DNA of 64,000 nucleotides from Pseudonocardia sp. MH-G8 (lineage in GTDB: Bacteria; Actinomycetota; Actinomycetes; Mycobacteriales; Pseudonocardiaceae): NCBI RefSeq assembly GCF_002262885.1, contig NZ_NKYF01000022.1:62001-126000 (forward strand). Reading direction: 5' to 3'. A model generated the notes under the pieces. It saw only the letters and a program-made list of their open reading frames with translations, was not told the origin of the DNA and did no database searches. Positions 17,399 through 27,779 of the stretch are shown here, one piece after another; the first letter of the stretch is position 1, and each line of letters starts with the position of its first letter. The translations under genes were made by a program, and so were the position numbers.

Positions 17399-18406
17399 GT
17401 GGCAGCCACCATCCGTGACGTCGCCAGCGCGGCTGGCGTCTCGCAGGCCACCGTGTCGCGGGCGCTCTCGATGCCGGAACTGGTCCGCCCCGCCACGCGC
17501 GCGCGGGTGGAGTCGGCGGCACGGCGCCTGGGCTACCGCCCCAACCGGGCGGCCCGCGGCCTGATCACCGGGCGCACCGGCAACCTCGGGCTGATCGTCC
17601 CGGACCTGTCCAACCCCTTCTTCGCCTCCGTGGTGAAGGGCGTGCAGGCCGCGGCCCGCGCCGCGGACTACTCGGTGTTCATCGCCGACACCGACGAGGT
17701 GGCCGACGCCGAGGTCGACCTGATGCGCGCGCTGGCCAAGCAGGTCGACGGGCTGATCCTGTGTTCCCCCCGCGCACCCGACGCCGAGCTCGCCGCCGTG
17801 GGCGCGGACTCCACGGTCGTGCTGATGAACCGCCGCGTGGGGGAGCGCCCCAGCGTCATCGTCGACAACGCCGACGGCATGCGGCAGGCCGTCGACCACC
17901 TCGCCGCCCTCGGGCACCGGCGCGTGGCCTACGCGGCCGGTCCGCGCACGTCGTGGTCGAACGACCAGCGCGAGCGCGGCCTGCGGCAGGCGGCCGAGGC
18001 GGGCGGCACGGAGCTGGCGCACGTCGGGCACTTCCCGCCGCAGTTCGAGGGCGGGGTCGCCGCGGCGGACCTCGTGCTGGCCTCGGGGGCCACCGCGGTG
18101 ATCGCCTACAACGACGTGGTCGCCCTCGGGCTGCTCAACCGGCTCGGCGCGCGCGGCGTGACCGTGCCGCACGGGCTCAGCGTGGTCGGCTGCGACGACA
18201 TCGACATGTCCGGCATGAGCCAACCCGCGCTGACCACGGTGTCGGTGCCCAAGCGCTCCGCGGGCCGCGCCACCGTCGGCCTGCTGCTCTCGATGCTCGG
18301 CTCCGACGGCGAGCTCGGACCGGTCCACCGTGAACTGCCCACCCAGCTCATCGTGCGCGGCAGCACTGCCGTCGCACCCGCCCCGACGAAGGGACCTTCC
18401 CGATGA
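17399..18406 (+). CDS. LacI-family transcriptional regulator of the ABC importer operon
   Basis: A 335-residue repressor with the canonical N-terminal HTH (TIRDVASAAGVSQATVSRALS), hinge (RVESAARRLGYRPNRAARGL) and periplasmic-binding-protein-like sensor domain (NLGLIVPDLSNPFFASVVKGVQ; AVIAYNDVVALGLL; LSVVGCDDIDMS). The GTG at 17399 follows GACGGGAG. Its stop overlaps the ATG of the solute-binding protein gene, so regulator and importer share one transcript. Repression is probably lifted by the imported solute or its metabolite. LacI control of a polyamine/iron-type importer is less usual than control of a sugar importer. Confidence 0.9.
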   Translation: MAATIRDVASAAGVSQATVSRALSMPELVRPATRARVESAARRLGYRPNRAARGLITGRTGNLGLIVPDLSNPFFASVVKGVQAAARAADYSVFIADTDEVADAEVDLMRALAKQVDGLILCSPRAPDAELAAVGADSTVVLMNRRVGERPSVIVDNADGMRQAVDHLAALGHRRVAYAAGPRTSWSNDQRERGLRQAAEAGGTELAHVGHFPPQFEGGVAAADLVLASGATAVIAYNDVVALGLLNRLGARGVTVPHGLSVVGCDDIDMSGMSQPALTTVSVPKRSAGRATVGLLLSMLGSDGELGPVHRELPTQLIVRGSTAVAPAPTKGPSR

Positions 18407-19610
18407 GGATGCAATGGCGCACCGCTGTGACGGCAGGCGGGATCAGCGCGCTCCTGCTGCTGACCGCCTGCGGCGCCCCGGAGGGACCGGGCAGCGCCGA
18501 GGTGCCGGCGGGTGAGGTGCCCGACCGGCCCGCGGAGGCCGTCTCGCTCAACATCCTGGACGTCGCGGGCAACCTGCAGCTGACCCAGGGGATGATCGAC
18601 GAGTTCGTGGCGCAGAACCCCGACATCGTCTCGCGGGTGACCACCGAGAAGGCGGCCGCGCCCGAGATGGCCGGCAAGATCAAGGCGCAGCAGGACGCCG
18701 GGCGCCTCGGCATCGACATGGTGCTCACCGGCACCGACGGGCTGTCCGCCGGCACCGAGCAGGGCCTGTTCACGCCGCTGCTGCCGCAGTTCGGCGAGCG
18801 CCTGTCGAACATGGAGAACTACCAGGAGCCGGCCGCGGCGATGCAGGAGCTGGCCGCCGACCAGGGTGTGGTCGTCACCTACTACCCGTCGGGCCCGCTC
18901 ATCGAGTACGCGCCCGACCGGGTGCCGAACCCGCCGAAGACCGCGCAGGAGCTGCTCGCCTACGCGCAGGCCAACCCGGGCAAGGTCGGGTACGCGCGCC
19001 CGTCCAACTCCGGGCCGGGGCGCACCTTCCTGATGGGCCTGCCCTACATCCTCGGTGACAGCGACCCGAAGGACCCGGTGAACGGCTGGGAGAAGACCTG
19101 GGCCTACCTCGCCGAGTTGGACAAGACCGTCACGTCCTACCCGTCGGGCACCACGGACACGATGAAGAACCTGGCCAACGGCACCTACGACATCGTCGTC
19201 ACGACCACCGGCTGGGACATCAACCCGCGGGCGCTGGGCACCGTGCCCGCCGAGTTCCAGGTCGGCACGCTCGAGGGCTTCACCTGGGTCACCGACGCCC
19301 ACTACGCGGCGGTCCCCAAGGGCGTCTCCGCCGACAAGCAGGCGGCCCTGCTCGCGCTGATCCAGTTCATGCTCACCCCGGAGCAGCAGGCCAAGGCCTA
19401 CGACTCGGGCTACTTCTACCCCGGCCCCGCCGTCGAGGGTGTCACGGTCGACATGGCCCCGGCGGAGTCGCAGCAGGTGATCCAGCAGTTCGGCCGGCCC
19501 GAGTACGAGTCGCTCATCGCCGACAACCCGAAGGCCACCCCGCTGGAGACGAAGGACATGGTCGCGGCGTTCGACCGCTGGGACCGCGAGATCGGTGGGG
19601 GCAACTCCTG

Positions 19611-19611
<1 letters not shown>
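18403..19611 (+). CDS. ABC importer solute-binding lipoprotein
   Basis: A 402-residue periplasmic-binding protein with a lipoprotein signal: basic start, hydrophobic stretch and lipobox LLTAC with Cys23 as the acylated residue. The mature part (LNILDVAGNLQLTQGMIDEFVAQNP; IDMVLTGTDGLSAG; GVVVTYYPSGPLIEY) resembles family-1 binding proteins of the PotD/AfuA/2-aminoethylphosphonate group rather than sugar-binding proteins. It captures solute outside the membrane for the permeases encoded downstream. It overlaps the LacI stop (ATGA) and abuts the ATPase gene by one base. The ligand cannot be deduced. Confidence 0.85.
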
Positions 19612-20719
<1,108 letters not shown>

Positions 20720-20723
<4 letters not shown>

Positions 20724-21622
20724 CCACCACCCTGGAGCGTCCGGCCCGCCAGGCGCCCGCGCTGCGCCACCGGCTGGCCGAGCGCGGGATGGACCGGCAG
20801 CTGCTGCTGCTCGCCCCGGGGCTGCTGTTCGTGGCGCTGCTGTTCCTCTACCCCTTCTTCTACGGGCTGCAGCTGTCGTTCGCGCCCGAGGAGGGCGGGC
20901 CGCTGGCCAGCTACGCGGCGTTCTTCAGCGACCCGTACCAGCGGAACACGATCTGGATCACCCTCGGGCTCTCGCTGCCGGCGGCCCTGCTCAACGTGCT
21001 GGCGTCGGTGCCGATCGCCTACCGGATGCGCGGCAACTTCCGCGGCAAGCGGCTGCTGACGATCGTGCTCGTCGTACCGATCACCCTCGGCACCGTGCTC
21101 ACCGCGCAGGGCCTGCTGAACTTCCTCGGCCCGGCCGGCTGGTTCAACAAGATCCTGATGAGCTTCGGGGTGGCCGAGCCGGTGCAGCTCACCGGCAACT
21201 ACTGGGGCGTGTTCTTCTCGCTGGTGATCACCGGGTTCCCGTTCGCGTTCCTGCTGATCCTGTCCTACCTCTCCGGCATCGACCCCACGCTCGAGCGGGC
21301 CGCGGCCACGCTCGGTGCCGACTGGAAGCAGCGGTTCCGCCACATCACGCTGCCGCTGCTCGCACCGGGCCTGGCCACCACGTTCTGCCTGGCCTTCGTG
21401 CTGGCGTTCAGCGTGTTCCCGTCCGCGGTGCTCGTCGGCAACCCGGCGGGGGACACGCGCGTGCTCGCGCTCGCGGCGTACCAGGCCGCCTACGAGCAGT
21501 ACGACTACTCGCTCGCCTCGGCGATCGCGATGGTGATGGGCGTGGTGGAGCTGCTCGTCATCGCCGTGGTGCTGCTGTGGCGCTCGCGGCTCTACACCGG
21601 ATCCACGGGGGGTAAGGGCTGA
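20720..21622 (+). CDS. ABC importer permease 1
   Basis: A 300-residue inner-membrane permease with six predicted segments, the first at about 29-49 (LLLLAPGLLFVALLFLYPFF). The cytoplasmic EAA-type loop is LERAAATLGADWKQRFRHITLPLLAPGL, which docks on the ATPase. It resembles PotB-type permeases. The GTG start overlaps the ATPase stop, and its own stop overlaps the ATG of the second permease. Confidence 0.9.
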
Positions 21623-22476
21623 TGGCCGTCCTGCAACCGGGCAAGCGCCGGATCGTCGCCAGCCCCAGCGCGTGGATCATCTGGGGCGCGGTCGCGTTCT
21701 TCCTGGTCAACCTGGCCGGCGTGGTCGGGTCGGTGCTGGTCAGTTCCTTCGGCACGCAGTGGTTCGGCACCTGGCTGCCCGAGGGTTTCACCACGAGCTG
21801 GTACGCCACGGCGTGGCAGGACTTCCAGCTGTTCGACGTCGTCAGCGTCACGCTGCAGATCTCGCTGCTGGTCGTCGTCATCTCGGTGCTGATCGGGGTG
21901 CCGGCCTCCTACGTGCTCGCGCGGCGCACGTTCCCCGGTAAGAACCTCGTCTACTTCATGTTCCTGCTGCCGATCCTGATGCCGCCGATCACCTACGGCA
22001 TCCCGCTGGCCACCGTGCTCTACAAGTACGGCTTCGCGGGCAACATGTCCGGCGTCGTGCTGGCGAACCTGGTGCCGTCGGTGCCGTTCGTCATCCTGAC
22101 CATGACCCCGTTCATCGAGCAGATCAACCCGAGCATCGAGTCGGCGGCGCGGATGTGCGGGGCCGGGATGCGGTCGCTGTTCCTGCGGGTGCTCGGCCCG
22201 CTTCTGGTGCCCGGCATCCTCGCCGCGTCGATCCTGGTGCTGGTGCGCACGGTCGGCATGTTCGAGCTGACGTTCCTCACCGCAGGCCCGGACTCGCAGA
22301 CGCTCGTGGTGGCGCTGTACTACTCGATGTCGGCGGCCGGGATCCGCGCCCAGCAGTCGGTCGACGCGATGGCCGTGATCTACACGTCCACGATGCTCGT
22401 GCTGCTCGTGATCGCCCTGCGCTACGTCAACCCGACGCAGCTGGTCGCCCGGGTGAAGGAGAACCCGGAGCCCTGA
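21622..22476 (+). CDS. ABC importer permease 2
   Basis: A 284-residue permease of the PotC type, with an N-terminal segment (AWIIWGAVAFFLVNLAGVVGSVLVSSF) and EAA loop (IESAARMCGAGMRSLFLRVLGPLLVPGI). It forms the membrane channel together with permease 1. It is the last gene of the LacI-importer operon; the next gene starts 72 bp later with its own promoter region. No hairpin follows. Confidence 0.9.
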   Translation: MAVLQPGKRRIVASPSAWIIWGAVAFFLVNLAGVVGSVLVSSFGTQWFGTWLPEGFTTSWYATAWQDFQLFDVVSVTLQISLLVVVISVLIGVPASYVLARRTFPGKNLVYFMFLLPILMPPITYGIPLATVLYKYGFAGNMSGVVLANLVPSVPFVILTMTPFIEQINPSIESAARMCGAGMRSLFLRVLGPLLVPGILAASILVLVRTVGMFELTFLTAGPDSQTLVVALYYSMSAAGIRAQQSVDAMAVIYTSTMLVLLVIALRYVNPTQLVARVKENPEP

Positions 22477-22514
22477 AGACTACGTGACCGCTTCTCCTGG
22501 TGGGCGGCGATATC

Positions 22515-22547
22515 AGGAGCTATCCTCACGTCGGGAGGTGATGCCGG
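22515..22547 (+). promoter_or_regulatory. Probable vapBC operator and ribosome-binding site
   Basis: AGGAGCTATCCT (22515-22526) is a 4-4-4 inverted repeat overlapping a TATCCT -10-like sequence. GGGAGGTGATGCCGG then provides the ribosome-binding site for the ATG at 22548. Autoregulation by VapB/VapBC through such a palindrome is usual for the family; here it is inferred. Confidence 0.4.
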
Positions 22548-22766
22548 ATGACCGACATCCTGATCCGGGACGTGTCGCCCGACGTCGTCGCCGCGCTCGA
22601 CGCGATCGCGCGACGCCTGGGCCTCTCCCGCGCCGAGTACCTCAAGCGTCAGCTCGCCCAGGCGGCGCGCTCTGCGGAGCCGGTGGCACAGGAGGACCTG
22701 GAGTGGTTCGGCGACACGTTCGCCGACCTCGATGATCCCGGTCTCATGGGCAAGGCCTGGGAGTGA
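22548..22766 (+). CDS. vapB: VapB-type antitoxin
   Basis: A 72-residue protein. The N-terminal ribbon-helix-helix ([36 protein letters not shown]) binds DNA, and the acidic C-terminal tail ([24 protein letters not shown]) is the type that wraps around and inhibits VapC. Size and layout match mycobacterial VapB antitoxins. Its stop overlaps the GTG of vapC. It neutralises the toxin and probably represses the pair. Confidence 0.88.
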   Translation: MTDILIRDVSPDVVAALDAIARRLGLSRAEYLKRQLAQAARSAEPVAQEDLEWFGDTFADLDDPGLMGKAWE

Positions 22767-23173
22767 GTGCGTGGTTGGTCGACAAGTCGGCGCTGGTCCG
22801 GATGCGCGACAGTCCGGATTCACCGTCCTGGCGTGAGCGGATCGATCGTGGGCTCGTGCGGATCGCGACCGTCACCCGGCTCGAGGTCGGGTTCTCCGCG
22901 CGATCAGGACCGGACCTGCGGCAGGCACAGGAGCGGGCGCCGCTGGCTGTGATGCCCGTCGAGTACCTGACGCCCGCGGTTGAGGACCGGGCGGTCGAGG
23001 TCCAGCTGATGCTGGCCGACCGCGGTATGCATCGCGCGCCGTCGGTCCCCGATCTGGTGATCGCCGCGTCGGCCGAGCTCGCCGGGTTGATCGTCCTGCA
23101 CGTCGACAAGGATTTCGAACTGATCGCCGGGGTCACGGGGCAGCCGACGGAGCGGCTGCGGCTGCCGTCGTGA
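22763..23173 (+). CDS. vapC: VapC-type PIN-domain ribonuclease toxin
   Basis: A 136-residue PIN-domain protein with the acidic metal-binding residues Asp7 (VDKSAL), Glu41 (TRLEVGF), Asp97 (VPDLVIAA) and Asp115/Asp117 (HVDKDFE). VapC toxins cleave RNA, often tRNA or rRNA, and arrest growth when the antitoxin is degraded. The GTG start sits inside the vapB stop (GTGA), which ensures coupled synthesis. All key residues are intact, so the toxin looks functional. Confidence 0.9.
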   Translation: MSAWLVDKSALVRMRDSPDSPSWRERIDRGLVRIATVTRLEVGFSARSGPDLRQAQERAPLAVMPVEYLTPAVEDRAVEVQLMLADRGMHRAPSVPDLVIAASAELAGLIVLHVDKDFELIAGVTGQPTERLRLPS

Positions 23174-23351
23174 CGCGGGCCCCGCCGCCGCGAGTCGAGG
23201 TCTCGCAGTGCGCGTGTCGCGGCCTGTTCACTCCGTGCCGACCGGTACGGGCCGGGGTCAGGACAGGGCGAGCAGGTGCGGCGGGAGGGCGCTCACCCGT
23301 CGGGCGGGGCGCTCGGGGAATGCCGCACTGCGCACCGGCGCTGCACGACTC

Positions 23352-24173
23352 ATGACGACGGTCCTGCCGGACGCGCCTGCGATCGAGGCACCACAGCCGC
23401 AGTGGGAGATGTCGAGGCTGTGGCACGTCACGCTCGCGGTGGGCGACGACGTCGCGGGCGTTCCCGCCTCGCTCTGGCTCCTGGTGCTCCGCGGCGCGGT
23501 CGCGCTCGAGACGCTGGACGGCACCCGTGCACTGCGGGGCGGTGACGCCGTCGTCGTCGACGGGGCCACCGCCCGCCGATTGACCGCGATCGACGAGTCC
23601 GAGATCGCCGTTGCCGACCTCCGCCTCTCCCTCCCGACGCGGCTGCTGCCCAGCCCGCTCGTCGTCCCGGGCTTCAGCGCCCGGCACCCCGGCGTGGCCG
23701 CATTGATCGACATGTGTCCGCTGCGGGACGCGTGCACGCCGTCGACGTTCGCTGCGAGCTACGGCGGACTCGTCGGCGCGGCGGTGGTCGCCTCCTGGCT
23801 GGAGGACACCGGGCGGCCCGACGGGCCGCCCGCCGGGGCGGACCCCGTCGTCGCCGAGGTCATGGCGGAGGTGATGCGCCGTCCCGGCGAGGCCTGGACG
23901 ATCGAGGAGATGGCCGGGCTGGCGCACCTGTCGCGGTCGGCGCTCACCGAGCGCTTCCGGCGCGCGCTGGGCCGCAGCCCGAGCGAGGTGCTGCGCGACG
24001 TGCGGATGCAGGTGGCCCGCAAGTTGCTGCGCGACCGCGGCCGCACCGTCACCCAGATCGCGTTCGCCGTGGGCTACGGCTCGACCGCCGCCTTCAGCCG
24101 GGCGTTCTCGGCGCACCAGGGTGTCGCCCCGCAGGAGTGGCGGACGTCGTCACTCGCGCGGGACCCGCAGTAG
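23352..24173 (+). CDS. AraC-family regulator with cupin sensor
   Basis: A 273-residue protein. The N-terminal half is a beta-rich cupin-like sensor (LWLLVLRGAVALETLDGTRALRGGDAVVVDG). The C-terminal double HTH spans about 170-262 (WTIEEMAGLAHLSRSALTERFRRALGRSPSEVLRDVRMQVARKLL and VTQIAFAVGYGSTAAFSRAFSAHQGVAPQEW). The ATG at 23352 is chosen because residues upstream are low-complexity. It converges with the MFS exporter gene and overlaps it by 24 nt at the 3' ends; the regulator-exporter pairing is common in this family. Inducer unknown. Confidence 0.88.
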   Translation: MTTVLPDAPAIEAPQPQWEMSRLWHVTLAVGDDVAGVPASLWLLVLRGAVALETLDGTRALRGGDAVVVDGATARRLTAIDESEIAVADLRLSLPTRLLPSPLVVPGFSARHPGVAALIDMCPLRDACTPSTFAASYGGLVGAAVVASWLEDTGRPDGPPAGADPVVAEVMAEVMRRPGEAWTIEEMAGLAHLSRSALTERFRRALGRSPSEVLRDVRMQVARKLLRDRGRTVTQIAFAVGYGSTAAFSRAFSAHQGVAPQEWRTSSLARDPQ

Positions 24174-25310
24174 CCCGAACCCGAGCGCCGCGACGGCCGC
24201 GACGCTCGCTCCGACGATCAGCGCCGGACCGACACCGCGCGCGTCGACGATCACGCCACCCATGCTCGCGCCGAGGGTGATCGCCACCTGGAACGCTGTG
24301 ACCTGCAGCGACATCGCCGACTCCGCACGCTCGGGCTCCACGCGGGTCACCCACAGCTGCGTGGCCACCGGCACCATGTTGAACCCGAACCCCCACAGCA
24401 CGACGCCCACCGCCAGCGCCGGGAGCGTCGTCGCCGTCGCGGTGAGGAACAGGCCCACGGCGATCAACACGGGGGCGAGCGCCGCCGCCGGCCGGAGCCA
24501 GCGCGCGAGCGCGCCGGCGGCGATGGTGCCCGCCATGCCGCCGATGCCCCACGCCAGCAGCAGCCAGGCCGTGCTCCCCGGGTCGACGCGCTCGATCGCG
24601 AGCCGGATGTAGGGGTACGCGGCGAAGTTGCCGAACGCGACGAGGACGATGCAGGCGACGCCCGCCACGAGGCGCCGGTTGCGGACCGCCCGACGCAGCA
24701 TCGCGAGGCCGGCAGCCGGGTGGGCGGGAACCGGGGGCACGGTCGCGGCGACGGCGACGGCACTGAGCGCGCCGAGGGCGGCGGCACCCACGAACGCGGC
24801 TCGCCAGCCGAGCGCGTCGCTGACCAGCGAGGCGATCGGGAGCGCGACGACCGTCGCGACGCTGACGCCGAAGGCGAGGGCCGTCGAGACGAGCCGGTTG
24901 CGGCCGGGCACCGCGTGGGTGCCCACGCCGAACGCGAACGACCAGTAGCCGGCGATCGCGACCCCGAGCACGAGCCGGCCCGCGAGCAACAGCGCGAAGT
25001 GCGGTGCGATCGCCACCGCGAGGTTCGCGACGGTCCCGGCCGCGAGCAGGGCGACGAGCACCAGGCGCCGGTCGGCCCGGGGCAGCAGGACCGCGATGCT
25101 CGGCGCCGTGAGCGCGCCGGCGATGGCCGTCGCCGCGACGGCGAGGCCGGCCGTGCCCTCGCTGACGCCGAGATCGGCCGCCATCGCGGGCAGGACGCTC
25201 GCGGGGAGGAACTCGCTCGCCACGAGCAGGGCGATCCCGGTCGTGAGCGCGATGACGGGGGTCCATTCCCGGGAGGCCGTCCCGGACCGGGTGTCTTGTT
25301 CGATCGTCAC
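24150..25310 (-). CDS. MFS exporter (sugar-efflux/Cml type)
   Basis: A 386-residue, 12-segment major facilitator. The start REWTPVIALTTGIALLVASEFLPASVLPAMAADLGVSEGTAGLAVAATAIAGALTAPSI is typical of the AraJ/Cml group of drug or sugar efflux proteins. The GTG at 25308-25310 gives the expected short cytosolic N-terminus; the frame is open far upstream through a repeat array, but that part is not protein-like. Its promoter must lie within or next to the 20-bp repeat array. Its 3' end overlaps the AraC gene by 24 nt. Confidence 0.85.
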   Translation of the reverse strand: MTIEQDTRSGTASREWTPVIALTTGIALLVASEFLPASVLPAMAADLGVSEGTAGLAVAATAIAGALTAPSIAVLLPRADRRLVLVALLAAGTVANLAVAIAPHFALLLAGRLVLGVAIAGYWSFAFGVGTHAVPGRNRLVSTALAFGVSVATVVALPIASLVSDALGWRAAFVGAAALGALSAVAVAATVPPVPAHPAAGLAMLRRAVRNRRLVAGVACIVLVAFGNFAAYPYIRLAIERVDPGSTAWLLLAWGIGGMAGTIAAGALARWLRPAAALAPVLIAVGLFLTATATTLPALAVGVVLWGFGFNMVPVATQLWVTRVEPERAESAMSLQVTAFQVAITLGASMGGVIVDARGVGPALIVGASVAAVAALGFGLLRVPRE

Positions 25311-25397
25311 CGTACGAGCATCGCCGGGTGTGCCGCCCAGGTGTTGATCGAACGTAGCGCGCGATTGACCGTACGTCCGCCGACCCGCCGCACTCAC

Positions 25398-25589
25398 ACA
25401 CCGACTCCTGTGCTGCCACACCGACTGCAGTCGGTGTACGAGCGCAGAAGTCGGTGTGTAGGTGCTGGAGTCGGTGTGGGAGGCGGCAATCGGTGTGCAA
25501 GGGCCGTCGCGGCGGCCCTCGCCGGTCACACACCGATCGCGGTGCCGGCGCACCGACTGCAGTCGGTGTGTGGGTGCAGGAGTCGGTGT
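25398..25589. repeat. Array of ten 9-bp half-sites at 20-bp period in two duplicated blocks
   Basis: ACACCGACT (forward) starts at 25398 and 25418. Its complement AGTCGGTGT starts at 25429, 25449 and 25469, with a variant at 25488. A second block repeats the design: forward 25530 and 25550, reverse 25561 and 25581. Steps are 20 bp (one is 19) and the forward-to-reverse switch is 11 bp in both blocks, making palindromes at 25418-25437 (perfect over 20 bp) and 25551-25568. The array lies between the MFS exporter start and the end of the metal-receptor-like gene. Regular two-turn spacing suggests cooperative protein binding or a structured transcript. Confidence 0.85.
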
Positions 25590-25600
25590 GTGGCTGGCGC

Positions 25601-26359
25601 CTACGGGGTCAGCGCGGCGGGGAGGGTGCGGGCTGCCTCCGTGAGGCTCGGGCCGTACCAGGTCAGCAGGCGGCCGCTGACCAGTGACGCGGGCGCGTCC
25701 GGGAACGCCTCCGGGCCGTCCTCGGCGGTGAAGAGGTAGGGCTCGTCGGGTAGCACCACGAGGTCGTGCGGCGGCAGTTCCGCCGGGTCGATGCGGGGGT
25801 AGCGCTCGTCGGCGTCGGCGAGGACGTTGTCGACCCCGAGCCGGTGCAGCACGGCTCCGGTGAACGTGTCGCGCCCCACCGCCATCCACGGCCTGCGCCA
25901 GATGGGCACGACCGCCCGGCGTCGCGCGGACGGCTCCGGGAGGGCCTGCCACGCCGCCTCGGCCTCGGCCAGCCACGGTGGGCGCTCGTGGCCGCACGCC
26001 GCGAGCATCCGGGCCAGCGAGCCGAACGCGCCCTCGACGGTGCGGATGTCGGTGACCCAGACGGCGAGCCCGGCGGCGCGCAGCGCGTCGAGATCGACGG
26101 CGCGGTTCTCCTCCTGGTTGGCCACGACGAGGTCGGGCGCCAGCGCCACGATGGCCTCGACGTCCGGGTTCTTCGTGCCGCGCACCCGCGTGACGTCCAG
26201 GTCCGCCGGGTGCGTGCACCAGTCGGTGGCCCCGACGAGCAGTCCCGGCGCCGTGGCGGCCACGGCCTCCGTGAGCGACGGGACGATCGAGACGACCCGG
26301 CTCACCCGCGGGGGGAGGGGGACGTCGCGACCGAGGTCGTCGCGGGCGGGAACGCGCAC
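25601..26359 (-). CDS. Helical-backbone metal-receptor protein (BtuF-like, no signal peptide)
   Basis: A 252-residue protein of the BtuF/FhuD-like fold. It shows VVSIVPSLTEAVAATAPGLLVGATDWCTHPADL near the N-terminus, then TKNPDVEAIVALAPDLVVANQEENRAVDLDALRAAGLAVWVTDIRTVEGAFGSLARML, the conserved pattern of this family. The start is a GTG at 26357-26359, leaving only a few residues before the fold, so it lacks any signal peptide and no permease or ATPase gene is adjacent. It may be a cytosolic cobalamin- or heme-binding protein instead of an importer part (inference). Family membership is firm; ligand unknown. Confidence 0.8.
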   Translation of the reverse strand: MRVPARDDLGRDVPLPPRVSRVVSIVPSLTEAVAATAPGLLVGATDWCTHPADLDVTRVRGTKNPDVEAIVALAPDLVVANQEENRAVDLDALRAAGLAVWVTDIRTVEGAFGSLARMLAACGHERPPWLAEAEAAWQALPEPSARRRAVVPIWRRPWMAVGRDTFTGAVLHRLGVDNVLADADERYPRIDPAELPPHDLVVLPDEPYLFTAEDGPEAFPDAPASLVSGRLLTWYGPSLTEAARTLPAALTP

Positions 26360-26391
26360 CGCTCAACCGTACTGCGGCCCCGCGGAGGCGT

Positions 26392-26697
26392 TCAGTACTC
26401 GCGCGCGAAGTAGCAGGCGCGGTCGGCCTTCGGCGCGCTCAGCCCGGCGTTCACCAGCAGCGGGAAGCACACCTGCTGCACCACGAACGAGTCGCTGGCG
26501 CCCTTGTTGCAGGCGTCCACGACCTTCGGGCCGATGAGGACGTGCTCGCGTCGCAGGTAGTCGACGCAGTGCAGCTCGTCGGCGGCGGCAGGCGCGGCGG
26601 TGGCGACCGGGATCGCCACCGCGGTCAGTGCGAGGACCGCTGCCGCGGCCGGCTTGCGGAGGCGACGGTGGATGGACGTGCCGGTGGTGTCAGCCAT
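26392..26697 (-). CDS. Small secreted protein, four cysteines
   Basis: A 101-residue protein with a Sec-type signal: RRLRKP, a hydrophobic stretch (AAAAVLALTAVAIPVATA) and a likely cleavage near APAAA-DE. The mature part has about 63 residues and four cysteines (HCVDY, DACNKG, QVCFPL, RACYFA) that could form two disulfides. I do not recognise a named family; similar short actinobacterial exported proteins exist. It stands alone between the metal-receptor-like gene and a LysR gene, both on the same strand but with separate starts. Confidence 0.7.
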   Translation of the reverse strand: MADTTGTSIHRRLRKPAAAAVLALTAVAIPVATAAPAAADELHCVDYLRREHVLIGPKVVDACNKGASDSFVVQQVCFPLLVNAGLSAPKADRACYFAREY

Positions 26698-26788
26698 GCG
26701 ACCACGGTCACACCGACGTGGTGGGCCCCGGAAGTGCCCGCCGTCACCGCCCGCGGTGGCGGTGTGCAGGGCGCGGGCATGACGGTTG

Positions 26789-27712
26789 TCAGCGCCGCCC
26801 CGCGGCGAGCAGCGCCGGCCCGGACCGGCGCAGGAAGTCGCGGAACACGTGCACGGCCGGGCCGACAGGGCGGTCGGCCACCCAGACCAGGCCGACCGTC
26901 CGGGCGGTGCGGGGCGCGGTGACGCGCAGCTCGACGACACCCGCGGCGGGGTGCGCGCTGGGGGCGAGCAGCGCGACGCCGAGCCCGGCCCCGATCAGCC
27001 CGCGCAGCGTCTCGCCGTCCTCGCCCTCGAACGCCATCCGCGGCACGAAGCCCGCCTCCCGGCACCAGGCCTCGGTGAGGCTGCGCAGCCCGAACCCGGG
27101 GCGGTAGCCGACGAACTGGGCGCCCGCCGCGGCGGCGAGCGGCAGCCCGTCGCGGTGCGCGGCCAGCGGGTGCTCGGCCGGGACGACGAGGCGCAGCTCC
27201 TGCTCGTACATCGGCGCGGTGACGAGCCCGGGGTCGGGCGGGAGCGGCGAGGTCACGCAGAGGTCGACCTCGCCGGCCCGCAGCCGCTCGAGGATCGCGT
27301 CGTTGCCGCCCTGTGCCAGGTCGAACCGGACGTCGGGGTGGGTCCGGCGGAACTCGCGCAGCAGCCGCGGCACCGCCTCCGCGCCGAACGTGTGGAGAAA
27401 GCCCAGCGCCACCCGGCCGCGTACGGCGTCGGCGTCGGTGACGATCTCGCGAGCCGCCGCGTCCAGCTCGGCCACCGCCCGCTCGGCGTGGCGCAGCAGC
27501 GTGCGGCCGGCACGGGTGAGCCGCACGCTCCGGCCCGCCCGCAGGAACAGGGGCACGCCGAGATCGTGTTCGAGGCGGGCGATGCCGCGGCTCAACGTGG
27601 ACTGCGGCACGCCGATCGCGTCGGCCGCGTGCGTCATGTGCTCGGTGCGGGCGACGGCGGTGAACTGCCGGAGCCGCGGCGCGAGCGTCATGAGGAGATC
27701 CGACTCATCCAC
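26789..27712 (-). CDS. LysR-family transcriptional regulator
   Basis: A 307-residue LysR protein. The winged HTH spans about 10-67 (LRQFTAVARTEHMTHAADAIGVPQSTLSRGIARLEHDLGVPLFLR), followed by the co-inducer domain (VRGRVALGFLHTFGAEAVPRLLREFRRTHPDVRFDL). The GTG at 27712 gives seven residues before the usual start; ATG 27691 is an alternative. It diverges from an MFS exporter gene, the classic LysR arrangement, with repeated GCAT/ATGC half-sites in the 67-bp gap. It probably activates the exporter when a small ligand binds. Confidence 0.9.
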   Translation of the reverse strand: MDESDLLMTLAPRLRQFTAVARTEHMTHAADAIGVPQSTLSRGIARLEHDLGVPLFLRAGRSVRLTRAGRTLLRHAERAVAELDAAAREIVTDADAVRGRVALGFLHTFGAEAVPRLLREFRRTHPDVRFDLAQGGNDAILERLRAGEVDLCVTSPLPPDPGLVTAPMYEQELRLVVPAEHPLAAHRDGLPLAAAAGAQFVGYRPGFGLRSLTEAWCREAGFVPRMAFEGEDGETLRGLIGAGLGVALLAPSAHPAAGVVELRVTAPRTARTVGLVWVADRPVGPAVHVFRDFLRRSGPALLAAGRR

Positions 27713-27716
27713 TTCT

Positions 27717-27751
27717 GCATTCTAGATGCAAACAAGATGCATTGGACGCAT
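27717..27751. promoter_or_regulatory. Candidate LysR binding region
   Basis: GCATTCTAGATGC (27717-27729) is a palindrome around TCTAG, followed by ATGC at 27737 and GCAT at 27748. Such repeated dyads in the gap between a LysR gene and its divergent target are the expected site form; binding is inferred. Confidence 0.45.
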
Positions 27752-27779
27752 CGGACCGCCCCTCCTACCGTGGTGACCG

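Noticed and set aside
25398-25589. CRISPR array
   Set aside because: The repeats are only 9 bp, switch orientation, and the intervals are too short to be spacers; no cas genes are near.
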